Source: Dipteris shenzhenensis (Eukaryota; Polypodiophyta; Polypodiopsida; Gleicheniales). Taken from it: a stretch of DNA of 64,000 nt. Made by a program: the position numbers and the translations under genes. The notes under the pieces are model-generated. The model saw only the letters and a list, made by a program, of their open reading frames with translations. It did no database searches and was not told the DNA's origin. Shown piece by piece: positions 33,370 through 45,424 of the stretch. The DNA is taken from assembly GCA_047967505.1 (NCBI GenBank), contig CM106538.1. One strand, given 5' to 3'. The first letter of the stretch is position 1, and the number at the start of each line of letters is the position of its first letter.

Positions 33370-34743
33370 TTGGCACCAGCAAGATTTTTTGGACTCGGCT
33401 TGTAATAAGATGTCCTTTGCATCCTTGGATTCAATTTAATCGCTTCCATTCAAATCTCGATTGACGATGTCGAGCAGTTGCATATATACTTTGAGAGGGA
33501 GAAAATGAGCATTGAGTTAATTTAGAGCACGAGCAGAGTCATCACAGTTTCGTATTGCATTCGTGGCTTGATTCTAGGCAATCACAAGGTATGCCTTTAC
33601 AACAATGTCAGCACTGTTTCGTATTGCATTTAACATTTTGCAGTCGGATTCTATAAAATTCATGATCAAAGGCATTTTCGAATTCATAGCTACGCTCAAA
33701 GGCATTTTAGAGTCAATTTAGCGGAAACAATTAAAAAGCATTAATTTGGTGAGTATATATTTATTTCTTTCAAGTTGATGGTGTTTAAAAATGAATGACA
33801 TAGGAGAGCAAGCTGAAAATCGGGATTGCTATAGCAGGAGAATGCATGAGAACAGGGGAGGGAGGGGATAAAGTCAAGGTGAATTGGGTAGGTTAGTAGA
33901 TGCTTCACATTTTAGATCTCATTGGCTATAAAAGGACCCCGATCAATCAGAGTTCCCAATCAAACGAGAGAAGTGTTGCCATGAGCTCATTTGGAGGCTT
34001 AAAGAAAGCTTTATGTCGAAATCTTCTACCTCCCTCACCGCAAGTTTACATACATGTAATGCGGTTCTCGATGGTGTTATGCTGCTAGAATCTACAAGAT
34101 ATTATGAATGATTTCAGTGCTGTTTTGAATCTTGTAAGGTACTTCCGGATCTTTGTGGGACAGTAGACGTGCAAAGTGGTTCAACACACACACACACAAA
34201 GAGGACATGGAGGAGAAGAAAGTCCCCGATGCAATTGGCACCTAGCAATCTATTAAGGGAAGCACATGACGAATTATACGAGATTTTTTGATCAACATTC
34301 TCATATTAATCCTGAGGCGATTTGAGGAGGATGGTTGTGATTTTATGGTTCCAACTATACAAGTGTTGCTAGGCACCGTGAAAAGGATTGATGGCATCGG
34401 GTTTTATTTTTATGACCAATCAACCTTGCTTAGCGAGTTTCGCAACAAACAAAGTAAAATCAAAAGTCACTAAAGGGAAAAACATCTATTGAGCAGCTCT
34501 TTATTGAGTGGATCTTTAAGGCTGCTCAACGGCTTACTTTCTGTGTGGAGCACGGGCTTGATGCTACATCTCATACAACATTCCAACTACGACATCTTAC
34601 AACAGGTTCGGGAGCCGAGCTCTAACATCGACCTCTGGCCAGCAGGCCACTAACCCACTAACATGGACACTACATGTCAATTCACTTTTTTCAGTTTCCA
34701 GCTATAAAGCGAGAGTGGTTGTACACAAATAATTGATACTTTC
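33370..34743. other. Spacer, no gene recognised
   Basis: Short frames (for example 33900-34088 and 34288-34473) show no motif I know. A short CA run occurs at 34188-34198. Confidence 0.4.
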
Positions 34744-35345
34744 CTGTTCCATCACGCAAAGTTTGAGTTGCTGTCCGGGCTGTTCCAGGCTACCTTTAGC
34801 AAACGTTCTGCGATCGAATTCTGTGCACTCGAAGATACATGAATCATGTTTACCTCGAGCGATTCACTGGCAGGGTTTCGTTCTCGTCTTCAGCAGATTG
34901 TTTGCCTCCAACTTCCAAGCGATTCGTCGAGCAGAATCATCGCCAGCTGTCTCCATCCGACTAGATCGTCTGTCTCAATCAAGCTTTCCTGCGTGAACGA
35001 CTCTTGCTGTGAGCACTGGACGCTGCCCAGTGCGGAACATGGATGATGGTATCACCGTATCACGCAAAGTTTGAGTTGCTGTCCCAGCGTACCTTGATCG
35101 TCTCCGACTCTCCGTTAGCAAAGGCTCTGCGATCGAATTCCGTGCAGTCGAAGATCCGTGAATCATGTTTATCTCCAGCGATTCACTGGCAGGGATTCGT
35201 TCTCGTCTTCAGCAGATTGTTTACCTCAAACTTCCAAGAGATTGGTCCAGCAGAATCATCGCAAGAATTATCAGCTGTCTCCATCGAGTTAGATCGTCTG
35301 TCTCAATCAAGCTGTCCTGCGTGCACGGCTCTTGCACTGGACCGT
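34744..35345. repeat. Tandem duplication, two ~290-bp units
   Basis: Units 34744-35030 and 35052-35345 share ATCACGCAAAGTTTGAGTTG, TCTGCGATCGAATTC, GCGATTCACTGGCAGGG, TCTCGTCTTCAGCAGATTGT and GATCGTCTGTCTCAATCAAG in the same order at roughly 85% identity. Neither holds a conserved long frame. A third partial unit may follow at about 35395-35470 (TCTTACGATCRGCCT repeats). Confidence 0.85.
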
Positions 35346-35660
35346 AGAATTGCCTGTGTCCAGTGCGGCCTCCACTGGTGTCTTAAATGCTTTGGAATCT
35401 TACGATCGGCCTCGCTTTTATCGAAGCTTGCGATCAGCTTCACGTTTGTCGAATCTTACGATCAGCCTGACGTCAGTGCTTAAATTTGCTGCGGGCTTCA
35501 CAAAATTTTCCATGAAGTTTTTAAAAAAAAATCAAGCTTCAAAATGAAGCTTTTAATCTTAAGTTAGGCTTAGTTTTATAAACTCACCTTTACTTCTAAA
35601 TAAACTAGAGTTATAGTCTATAGAATAAATCATACATATAACTAAAACATCAATAATTGT

Positions 35661-35765
35661 TCTATCTTCAAAGAAGCAAGGCTACCGAAGGAGATGTAGA
35701 GGACTGAAGGAAGATCTATCTTCAAAGAAGTGAGGCTACCGAAGGAGATGTAGAGGACTGAAGCA
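35661..35765. repeat. Tandem 2 x ~54-bp repeat
   Basis: ATCTATCTTCAAAGAAG, then AGGCTACCGAAGGAG and ATGTAGAGGACTGAAG, occurs twice in a row with a single change. Confidence 0.85.
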
Positions 35766-37152
35766 GGTTCATGTTTATCCAGCCATCGCAGGCAGTCGGC
35801 AGCATCTTCCTGAACCAAATGCTCACGAGTCAGTGGGAGTAGGCTTTCTCTTCACAGAACTTGTAAACTCATTATATTTATATCCTTAGGTAATACAAGA
35901 ATCCATGGCCGACTCCTCACTTCTGAGTCGGATAGCCCACTGCCCGACTGGCCTTTTCTTGGAGCCTGGAGGCTGGAGGAGTCGGAAGGACTGAGCATCA
36001 CGATTCACCATGGTGTAGTAGAAGGCTGAGGCTAGCCTCTGGCCAGTGGCGGGAAAGAATTGCAGATGGATCATGGAAGTTGAGAGACTGAGCACTGAGC
36101 AGGGCTGAGGGAGACAGTAGACTCAAGACTCGTCGAGAGGCTAGAGTGAGCAGGCTGTAGCCAGCTCGAGAGAGATCTGGAAATTTTTGGATTCTGAGAG
36201 AGAGACTCTCCCCGCCCCCCAAGATTTGAGAAGTCTACTTCAAAAACTTCAAACGAGTTATGACTTCAAACTGCATTCTACAGACTACTATGCATAATGT
36301 ATATATATTATATACTATACTATAGTCTGTAGTATTTACTTGAAGCTTTGGAAATAGGCCTGAGCTTCAAAATGAAGCTTATACGAAGATACCAGGCTTC
36401 AGGAATGCTGTGTAGCTAAATTTTCTGAGAGTCATTTAAAGCCCAAAATGCCAATGAAGCTCAATCTGTGCAGCAAATTTAAGCACTGCCTGACGTTTAT
36501 CATAGCGATAATCAGCCTCTGAATAATTTTGGGACGACTTGGTCTAGAAATGAAGGAGAAATCGATGAAAAACCAGTCTATTTAAGAGAAGACATAGCTT
36601 TCACAACTGAAGAAGATGCTGCTGGCCCTGGTAGTGTGACGTGCCATTTTGCCTCAGATTTATACTGAGTCTTCTCTTATTACTAGGTACCTTTGATTGC
36701 GCAGCAAATGCCCCAATCTTGATGCTATGTGGAGTGAGGTAGCAATCTTCCAAGGTTACTCTGTTTCTGCAAGCATTTCTTGAGTATTTTTTTAAAAATA
36801 GATGCTACACTAAATGCTAAGTTGATGCTTGAGGAGTTAGAATTCAAATCAAAGATTTAGAGATTTCCTTTTCAGATCAGAGAATGCTCTTTGAAGTTCA
36901 GTTGATGTTGATTTCTTGACAAAATGCCAAACTCTCAATCTTCTTCTTCAAGTGCCAAGAAGACTACAAAGACAAAGTACAAGGTAAAGAAGACCCCAAT
37001 TAAGAGGTTGTGGGAGAAGCCAATTGGTTATGATTATGCCAAATAATTAGGTTTTTCAGAATTCTTATCTTGCAATTTGCATCTATATGGTGAAGGATTG
37101 ACCTTTTGTAAAGGGATTAGACACTACCATTAATTTGGTAAGACCTTCCTAA
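35766..37152. other. Spacer and probable leader of a gag-only element
   Basis: No gene is recognised. The last ~500 bp before 37153 share words with the leader of the gag-only element at 24.8-27.5 kb (a GATGCTACAxTAxATGCTA motif and a GTAGACACT-like word just before gag). No LTR pair was found. Confidence 0.45.
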
Positions 37153-37848
37153 ATGGCTTCCAAACTTAAAATAGATAAGTTTGAAGGAGAGGGGTTCCAC
37201 ACTTGGCAAACAAAATTGAAGTTTATTCTCATGAAAAAGGGGATATGGAAGGTAGCAAATGGCAAAGAAACTAAACCTACAACTAGAGAAGGAGAAGCTT
37301 CATGGCTTCCAAAAGATGAAAAAGCTCTTCCTATAGTTGCTCTTGGTCTGAGTGATTCCTTTATTCATCACATTGATAGATGTGAGACTGCTCATGCTGC
37401 ATGGACTCATCTTGAGCATGTGTTTGGAGCACAGGGAAGATGCTCTAAGTATAGCTTGCTTATCAAGTTTTTTGACTTAAGATTGGAAAGGGGGGAGACC
37501 ATCTCTTCACAAATAAATTCAATGAAGAGCATTTTGACACAGTTATCTAGCATCAAGTTTAATCTTGATGAAGATATTGTCATTGCCATCTTACTTAGAA
37601 GTCTCAATGAAGAATATGGCACTATTATAACGACACTCACCAATATTCCAGAGATAAGTCTGGTAGAAATTGAAGCATTACTCTTGGAGGAGGAGAGAAA
37701 GATCAAACAAAGAAGTGATTACAAAGAAGGGGCATATTTGGCTAGAAGCATCTTAAGCAACTTCAAGGGAAAGAGCAAAATGACATGTAACTTTTGTGGC
37801 AAACCTACACACTTTGAAAAGGAATGTTATGCCAAAAAGAGATGTTAG
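37153..37848 (+). CDS. Copia-type gag (UBN2) without pol
   Basis: An uninterrupted 231-codon frame. It starts MASKLKIDKFEGEGFHTWQT, as copia gag proteins do, has the AAWTHLEHVFGAQ and LLRSLNEEYGTIITTL blocks, and ends with a zinc knuckle CNFCGKPTHFEKEC. A stop follows the knuckle at once. About 40 further codons in frame (acidic, EEEEER-rich) lie beyond it, then no protease or integrase. It is related to the gag at 26014-26874, so it probably belongs to a second gag-only element or a truncated copia. Confidence 0.8.
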   Translation: MASKLKIDKFEGEGFHTWQTKLKFILMKKGIWKVANGKETKPTTREGEASWLPKDEKALPIVALGLSDSFIHHIDRCETAHAAWTHLEHVFGAQGRCSKYSLLIKFFDLRLERGETISSQINSMKSILTQLSSIKFNLDEDIVIAILLRSLNEEYGTIITTLTNIPEISLVEIEALLLEEERKIKQRSDYKEGAYLARSILSNFKGKSKMTCNFCGKPTHFEKECYAKKRC

Positions 37849-37989
37849 GCCAATCTTGTTGAGGAAGCAGAAACTGAAGAAGAAGAAGAACGAGAGAATG
37901 TCAAAACTCAAGCTCTCACTGCTTACAACACCCTCACAACACCCAAGTCAAATCTGACAAGGGTAAGGATCCATATGTTTTCTGAGTTT

Positions 37990-38480
37990 ACCGGGCTAGT
38001 TTAGGACAATCACATTAAGTCCAAGCCACCCCGGTCTAGAAATTAAGTGATATGTGACCCGAATAGGAGGAGATTAAATTTAACTAATTTAAGTACGAAG
38101 AAACACAGTAATTTCAACCATCGAGACCATCAACAAAACTAATGTCTATTCAACCATGTTGGTTCAAGATAATCACATAATTGGTGATTGAGCTGAAGCA
38201 GCCACCACAGTTGCATGACGTTCTAACCACCGGGCTGGTTTAGTAAAATAGCAATATATTTCTTTTCTGCTGCAAAATATATTGTTTTTAATTTCTGCTC
38301 AACCATGCCACTAGGTGGGTCAACAACTACTGTCTGTTTCAGGATAATCATATAATTGGTGCTTGAGCTAAACTAGCCTATGGTTGCATGATGTTTGAAC
38401 CACCAGGCTGCTGTAGGACAATCACATCTAGTCCAAGCCTAGTTTAAGAAATGAAACAAGTAAAGTATCCCAAAGCTCAA
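37990..38480. repeat. Degenerate tandem repeat
   Basis: Three diverged copies of a 150-200-bp unit contain the words CAACCATG, AGGATAATCACATAATTGGT, TTGCATGATGTT, ACCACCGGGCTG and AGGACAATCACAT. Confidence 0.6.
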
Positions 38481-38559
38481 TCGCAAAATATACTTATTTT
38501 AAAAATAATAAATTTTAATATTTTTTAAATAATTAACATTTATTTGTTTATTTTTTATC

Positions 38560-39093
38560 TGGGACGGGACAGAAGAGACCGTGGTTGGGACGGGCAAACA
38601 TCGAGGCACGTGAGGATGGGAGGTGGGAGGAGACTAGGGTGGGTGAAAGGGGGGGGGTGGACCAAGACACATCGGGTGGAGGAGGCCAGCATGGGTAATG
38701 ATCGATGCAAGCGAGGCCGAGAGGAGGCTAGGGTGGGTGGAGGAGGCTAGGTGACCAGAGGAGGCTAGGGGCGGTATGGTTCATAGAGGTAAGTAAGGGG
38801 GGGCGCCCTCGCTTAACATCCCCCCCCCTTCCTTACCCACTCCCACTCCCCCCCCACTTAACATGTTGTGCTAGTAGCCTTTAGATTTAATGTTTCTCCT
38901 TTTTCAAGTAATATTTAATAGCCTAGTAGTAAAGAAGGATTTTGCCCAACAAAGAGGTCATGGGTTCCACTCCTCATTTTGCATTGTTGCTCCCCATCCC
39001 CTCCAACCTAATGCACATGCAACAGGTTTGGCCCCCCCCCCAACAGGTTTGCTGGAAAGGTTCTCTCTATCTCTCTCTGTCTCTCTCTCTCTC
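38560..39093. other. G-rich then C-rich low-complexity spacer
   Basis: The left part has GGAGGCTAGGGTGGGTGGA-like repeats (38620-38770). The right part (38815-38860) is C-rich. No gene is recognised. Confidence 0.5.
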
Positions 39094-39339
39094 CTCGGGG
39101 GGGTCACTATGTATAAACCCTCTATACCACGTGCGTTCAAGGCCTATTTCTAAAATCCCTTATCTGTAAATTTTTCATTAATAAAATGTACCCCTTTTCT
39201 ATACAAATCTGTAAATTTTTCCCAAAACTATTTTAAAGAGTCCCTTATGTATATTTATTTCTGTAAATTTTAGAAATAAAAAATATCCTTCTGTTGAACT
39301 CACGTGATAGGGTTACATATGATGAGTGACCCCCCCGAG
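39094..39339 (-). mobile_element. MITE family B, copy 2
   Basis: 246 bp in the opposite orientation to the copy at 33112. Termini CTCGGGGGGGTCACT and GAGTGACCCCCCCGAG. The 8-bp flanks TCTCTCTC (39086-39093 and 39340-39347) fit a target duplication, but they sit in a CT microsatellite and so are not independent proof. Confidence 0.92.
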
Positions 39340-39350
39340 TCTCTCTCTCT

Positions 39351-39441
39351 CCAACCTATTGTGTACGCAATAAGTTGGGAGGTGGGGAAGGGTGGGAACT
39401 CTCTCTCTCTCTCTCTCAAACCTATGCATACTCAGTAGGTT
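39351..39441. repeat. Short hairpin repeat cluster 1
   Basis: Two imperfect dyads of the AACCTATTG...CAATAGGTT type (39351-39378 and 39419-39441), the second followed by a G run. Same motif as the clusters at 40871-41014 and 47805-48080. Confidence 0.75.
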
Positions 39442-39711
39442 GGGGGGGGGGACCTGCTCTCCTTCAACATCCTAACCTCTACCTCCTCCCTCTGTCCACC
39501 GCCTCTCCCCTCAAATCCTAACCTCTACCTCCTCCCCTTCCCCTGCTCGCCCCCTCACCCTACAACCCCCTCCTTCCCTTCCCCGCCTTCCCCCCTCCAT
39601 AGCCCTCCCTCCACCTCCTAACCTTTACCTCCTCCCCTTACCCTCCTCTCCCTCTCCACTGCCTTGGTCCCTCTACATCCTAATCTCTACCTCCTTGCAA
39701 TTGGCAACACC

Positions 39712-39715
<4 letters not shown>

Positions 39716-39759
<44 letters not shown>

Positions 39760-39871
39760 TGAGAGAAAAAGTCAGAGAGATGAGAGATAGAGACAGAGTG
39801 AGAGTCGAGAAGGAGAGAGAGAGGAGAGGAGAGGAGATGAAGGAGGGAGAGGAATGGCATACACATGTATG

Positions 39872-39927
<56 letters not shown>

Positions 39928-39965
39928 GGAGAGGAGATGAGGGAGAGAGAAAAATAGCAAACGCA

Positions 39966-40056
<91 letters not shown>

Positions 40057-40060
40057 TATG
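39716..40060. repeat. GA and GT microsatellites
   Basis: (GA)n at 39716-39757, 39874-39923 and 40000-40052, with (GT)n at 39968-40001. Peptides predicted from this stretch are artefacts. Confidence 0.95.
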
Positions 40061-40243
40061 TGAGAGAGAGGAGATTAAAAAAGTAGATGGAGAAGGTGGA
40101 AGCATATGAGGGAAAGGAGAGTAGGAGGAGGAGGAGGTCGAGAATGATGGAGGAGGAGGAATATTTGAAAATGAGGAGGAAGTATTGATTTTATGGGAGG
40201 TGGGAAAAAATTGGGTTTAGGGTAGCTTTTTAGTTCGGATAAG

Positions 40244-40492
40244 GGTTCACCTATAAGAATTTAGTGTACCACGTGCATTCCAAAGGAGGCATATTTTAAT
40301 TCAACTTTTTGAAATAATCTAATAGGATTACAATAACAAGAGGGGTTTTTTAATAAGACTCTAGAAAAAAATCACTTAGTTTAAAAGTATAGTGGGGAGG
40401 TTTTATTCGGGGGGAAATTTTAGTTGAGGGGTTTATTAAATACTCCTTGAGTGCAGGTTATACATATAGTTTCTTATTAGTGCACCCCCCAA
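40244..40492 (+). mobile_element. MITE family A, copy 3
   Basis: 249 bp, GGTTCACCTATAAGAA...AGTGCACCCCCCAA, flanked by CGGATAAG (40236-40243) and GGGATAAG (40493-40500), a 7/8 duplication. The left terminus has lost its CTCGGG tip. Confidence 0.8.
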
Positions 40493-41014
40493 GGGATAAG
40501 TATAGGTATCATAACCTTCGGTTCCTCCTTCAGTCTTCAATAGTCTTGGTTCCCTCCTCATCTCAACCTGTTGCACAAATTGGTTTTTTTTCAAAATGTT
40601 ACAACATGCGAATTGCTTTCATACGCAACAACATCCAACTATTAAGTTTTTTAATTCTTCTTTTTTTCCCCAATGAAAACGAATCTCCCCCCCCCCCCTC
40701 TCGCTCTCTCTCTCTCTCTTTGTTGTTGGAGATTAAGAGGAGGTAGAGGTTGGGAGGGGGAGGGGGAGGGGGAGGTAGTGCATGAAGAGAGGAGGGGGGG
40801 GATGCATGGGAGGAGAGATGGAGGAGGGGAAGGGGAGGGTAGGAGGAGGGGGTATTTCCACCCCCCCTCTCCCCAACCTATTGCGTACAAAATAGGTTTG
40901 GGGGGGGGGGGATATTGCTACATCCTCCCTCCCAACTTATTGCATACACAATAGGTGGGGGGGATTGCTACTTTCCCCCCCTCACCTTGAACCTATTGCA
41001 TACATAGTAGGTTT
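40394..41014. repeat. Duplicated segment, copy 1 (with three hairpins)
   Basis: Homologous in order and orientation to about 47280-47950. It holds the right half of MITE A, a GGGATAAGTATAGGTATC leader, a CT microsatellite, a G-rich run, and hairpin units at 40871-40902, 40931-40960 and 40989-41014. Confidence 0.85.
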
Positions 41015-41059
41015 GTGGGCATGGATGTTTTTATTGAAGCTATACTTTTATATCTACAA

Positions 41060-44000
41060 CGATAGTCATTCCAACAAGGCGGAGGCGGCAGTGGCCGCGG
41101 ACATGGGGGTCATGGTCAAAATCGACCGAAAACCTATCTGTTTTGCTTGGGTGAAGACCATTGGCGGAACAAATTCTTGGAGGCTCGGCAACGCACGGAG
41201 TGGCAAAAGATGTCCGAGAAAATGCCCAACACTTAGATGGTATACCTTGTTGATGATGATTCACTGGTGTGCCCAGATATTAGTATAATCAATCGTGCTG
41301 GTACCAAGCTACGAGGCCCAACTCCCATGAACAGCAACAAGCTGCTAGATTGGTCAGCCCATGAACACATCCAATGCCAAGTCAGCGAGTTAGTGATGAA
41401 GGAGCCACCATTGATGCAACTAGCAGATTCCACAACAACGACGCCTAGTGAAACACGTAAGGTGCAGTTCGCAAAACCGGTTGTCTAATCAGAGGCAGAG
41501 ACTCAAGCCAAGTTCAAGCTACACTTACCAGGGAATGGTTTGAAGGCAGTCAAAGCAACTCCATTGTTGGTTGCAAACCAAGCCAAGAGGCAGGCAAATT
41601 CTCCACAAAGAGAGCCGGGGTTGGAGTGCATTATGGAGGCACTGATCCAGATTTCATTGGGAAGATTGCTTAACCTAGTTTGGGGATTCCACCGACAATT
41701 GTTGCATTCCCTTCACATGGAGTCTGAACCAGAAGAGGTGGAGTTATGCCAAGCAGATTCCTACCCAATACCGGCAATCCCTCTCACTGACATGAGAATC
41801 CCGATTATATCCGCAAAGGCACAAGGGCGGACTTTTGCTCAGATGCTGGTCGATGGCGGTTCGGGGTCAATATCATCACTTTGAAGACCTGCCAAGAAAT
41901 GGGATGGATGTCCTAGGAGCCGGTGCCATTCTTAGTCTGCATGGCTGATCAACCTCGAGTTCGACCACTCGGAATCCTACGGGCATTGTTCTGGAGGTGG
42001 CGGGCATATCATTCGTGGTTTCCTTCGTGGTGCTCAACATGGAAGCCGCAACACCAAAGTATAACGTCCTCTTGGTTGCGGAAAGCAAAAGTCAAGCAAA
42101 ATTGGGAGCAAAATGTCATTTCAGTGCGGCGAGGAAAGAAGAAAGTGCAGGTCACAATGGGAGTGTTGGCACCTTTGGCAGATGCGATACGACCTATGTT
42201 GGCCGCGACAATGAACATGGCAGACGGATTGGAGGATGATGACAAGGAAGCCTTTCTCAATGCAAATGTGAAGCTCGTTCATATCTTCACCATTGATGTG
42301 GAAGGCATTACATAAAGTTACATGCATCAGATGTTTTTGGCCGGTGCAGCCAACACAGTTCCGAAGGAGGCAACTGAGCCCTAGCAAGTAGCAATGGATT
42401 TGGATCTATGGGATCTCCTATAGCAAGAGAGAGAATTTGAAGATTGGATGAGCCATGTCACGTGAGTGCAAGAAGATGCTCTAGATACGATTTATCTAGG
42501 AGAGGATGGAGCATCTAAACTAGTCAAAATCAGCACATTGTTGACGGCAGAATTCCATAGTGAATTGATTGCCCTCTTATAGGATTTTTTTGATGTGTTC
42601 GCTTGGGATTATGCGGATATGAAGGGTTTGGATCCAAAATGTTACCAGCATCAGGTCAACCTAAAACTAGATGTTACACCGACAAAGATACAGAGGTATT
42701 GTATGAATCCACACGTGGCCAAGCAAGTGCGTGAAGAACTGGAGTGCTTGCTGTGGGTGGGATTCATCGCACCAATCAAGAATCCAAAGTGGATTTCCTT
42801 GATTGTCATTGTGCCAAAGAAAAATAAGAAATTGTGGATTTGTGTCGACTAACGCAAGCTGAATGCGGCCACGGTACCTGATCCATTCCCCTTACCATAC
42901 ATGGATTCCATGCTGGATGAAGTCACGGGGCATGAGGTGTACTCTTTCTTGGATGGATATAGTGGGTACAACCAAATCCAAATGGCTCTGAAAGACCAGC
43001 CCAAAACAACATTCATAACATCACGAGGGGTCGATGTTTGCACAATCATGTGGTTTGGATTGCAAAATGCCCCCTCGACTTTTCAGCGAGCAATGCAGGC
43101 GATTTTCGGCTCATTTGACAGATTTCATGCGGATTTTCTTGGATGACCTCAGTGTGTTCAAAACATTCACTGAGTACCTAGAGTAATTGTGGAGGTGTTT
43201 CCAATGATGCAAGAAAGTTTCCTTTAGTCTGAATCCTATGAAATGCGTGTTTGTAGTCCGTAGCGGCCTACTCCTGGGGCATGTGATCTCGACAGAAGGA
43301 ATTGCGGTGGATTCGGACAAAGTGGCAGTAATTATGCAAGCCTCGGTGCCAACAACACCTAAGGAGTGCTTGCGGTTCTTGGGCCAAATTTGATGGCATG
43401 GCACACATCTACGGTTCCTAGCTCACATGATGATTCCCTTGAATGCATTGGCTCATGTGGAACCGAAGGCATTTGTGTGGACCGCAGAGTGCGACAAAGC
43501 GTACTTGCAACTCAAGATTCAGCTTTCTAGAGCACCGGTGCTGCTGTCTCTAGATTGGGAGAAGAATGCCTCGGATAGAGCTATTAGGAGTGTCTTGATG
43601 CAAGAAGATGTGGATAAATGGCATCACACAATCTACTATGCAAGCCGATGGCTCTCAACAACCAAAAAGAATTACTCTATCATAGAGCGAGAAGGACTGG
43701 GCATGATCTATTCCGTCAAGAAATTTCAGCATTATTTGTTGGGCTGACCTTTTGTATTCCATGTTGATCATTCCGCATTGTTGTATTTGGTAAAACAGCA
43801 AAGCCTTACAGGCTGATTGGGTGTTGCATACTGCAAGAATATGATTTTGATGTGATTCATCAATCGGGCTCGTAGCATGCGGTTGTAGATTACCTATCTC
43901 GACTGGAGTCTGGAGAACTGCCAACAAAAGTAGAGGACAAGTTTCTTGATGTGGAGCTAGCCGTGATTTTTCGGGCAGATCTGGTCATGGTAGAGGCTGA

Positions 44001-45200
44001 AGGCATTCCAGAAGGACCATGGTCATGGTATGATGAGATGCTCTCATTCCTATCTATTGGCATCATGCCAAGTACATGAATAGAGACTAGAGGAAACACT
44101 TGGCATTGCGGATCCAATCCTTTGAAGTAGTCGTGGGCCAATTGTACTGATGACACTTGACAGAGGCACTACTGCGATGTGTTCCACCTCATGAGTAAGA
44201 GGCAGTGCTAATTGAAGCCCATTGCGGGGTTTCTAGGGGCCATTTTGCAGGTGAAGTCACCACAAATAAAGTTTTGTAGGCAGGTTTATGGTGGCCAACC
44301 ATGTAGAAGGATGCCAGATGGTTTGTAAAAATTTGCGACCTTTGCCAGCGGTTGGGCTAGCCCACTAATCGAGATCGCATGCCACTTAACCCCATATTGT
44401 CTCTAGAGCCGTTTCAAAAGTGGGGTTTGGATTTCATGGGTCCATTCAAGCACACAGCTACCCGCACAAGGAATTGTTACACTCTGGTAGCCACGGATTA
44501 TTGGACCAAATGGGTGGAAGCTTGGGCTTTGTATGACAATACCACAAATTTGGTCGCAAATTTCCTATACCATGATGTGTTCACTCGGTTCAGTTGCCCA
44601 ATTGATATTGTCAGTGATAGGGGGACTCACTTTGTCAATAAGATCATCAAGTGGATGAATTCTTTTTATATGGTGATTCACAAAAATTCTTCCCCATATT
44701 ATCCACAGGCTAATGGATTGGTAGTGTCGACAAATCATACTTTCAAGCAGATTATATCGATGTTGATGAATGAGCACCGGACGGAGTGGGATGAGAAGTT
44801 GCTGGTAGCACTATGGGCTTACTGCACATCATTCAAGGTGGCCGCGGGGTTGACTCCTTTCAAATTGGCATTTGGGCTAGAAGAATTACATCGATTGAGC
44901 ATATTGTACTAAGTCTAAGGATTGTGGTAGAGTATAGGCTTCTTCCACATGACTCTATGGTATTCATGTTGGATGTTCTAGATGAGTTGGATAATATGTG
45001 GTTGGAGAGCTATTATCTCACCCTGGAGGTTCAAGCATGGCGCAAGTAGAGAGTGGATTTGGCCTCGAAGAAAAAATCTTTTGAGTGTGGGCAATTGGTT
45101 CTTCTATTCAACACTCGCCTTGGAAGGATGCCGAGGAAGTTGAAATTGTGATGGTCGGGTCCATTCTAGATTTTTCATGATCGTGAATCGACATCATTTT
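41060..45200 (+). pseudogene. Ty3/gypsy pol region, decayed
   Basis: Forward-strand pieces occur in the order protease, RT, RNase H, integrase, which with integrase last is the Ty3/gypsy order. Protease: FAQMLVDGGSGS (about 41835-41875). RT: fingers at 42595-42852 (PKWISLIVIVPKKNKKLWIC), palm YSFLDGYSGYNQIQMALKDQ, and the catalytic FLDDLSVF at about 43135-43158. RNase H: 43427-43747 (TIYYASRWLSTTKKNYSIIE). Integrase: H2C2 remnant near 44200-44350, core 44379-44912 with FMGPF, DYWTKWVEA and SDRGTHFVNK. In-frame stops and frameshifts separate the pieces. In the core the third catalytic acidic residue is Val (NGLVVSTNH where GQVEST is usual), so it is inactive. The gag part is not recognisable. 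Confidence 0.88.
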
Positions 45201-45424
45201 ATCTTGTGGATTTGCAAGGGCATGTACTCCCACATCCAATTAATGGTTTTCGGCTTCGTCCATAGCATCATGATGGCAATCTTCAGTGCCCATTTCCAAT
45301 CTCTAATGAGGCACAAATTTCTTGGGTTGAGGTGGAGGTGGCAAATCTATCGCATGAGGACATGTGGCAGAAGGGTTCACAGCATGATGACAACAGTCTT
45401 CTGTGAGGTCCTATCCTAGCTGCC

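Noticed and set aside
39958-40060. Cys/Val-rich peptide from the GT repeat
   Set aside because: It is a translation of (GT)n followed by (GA)n.
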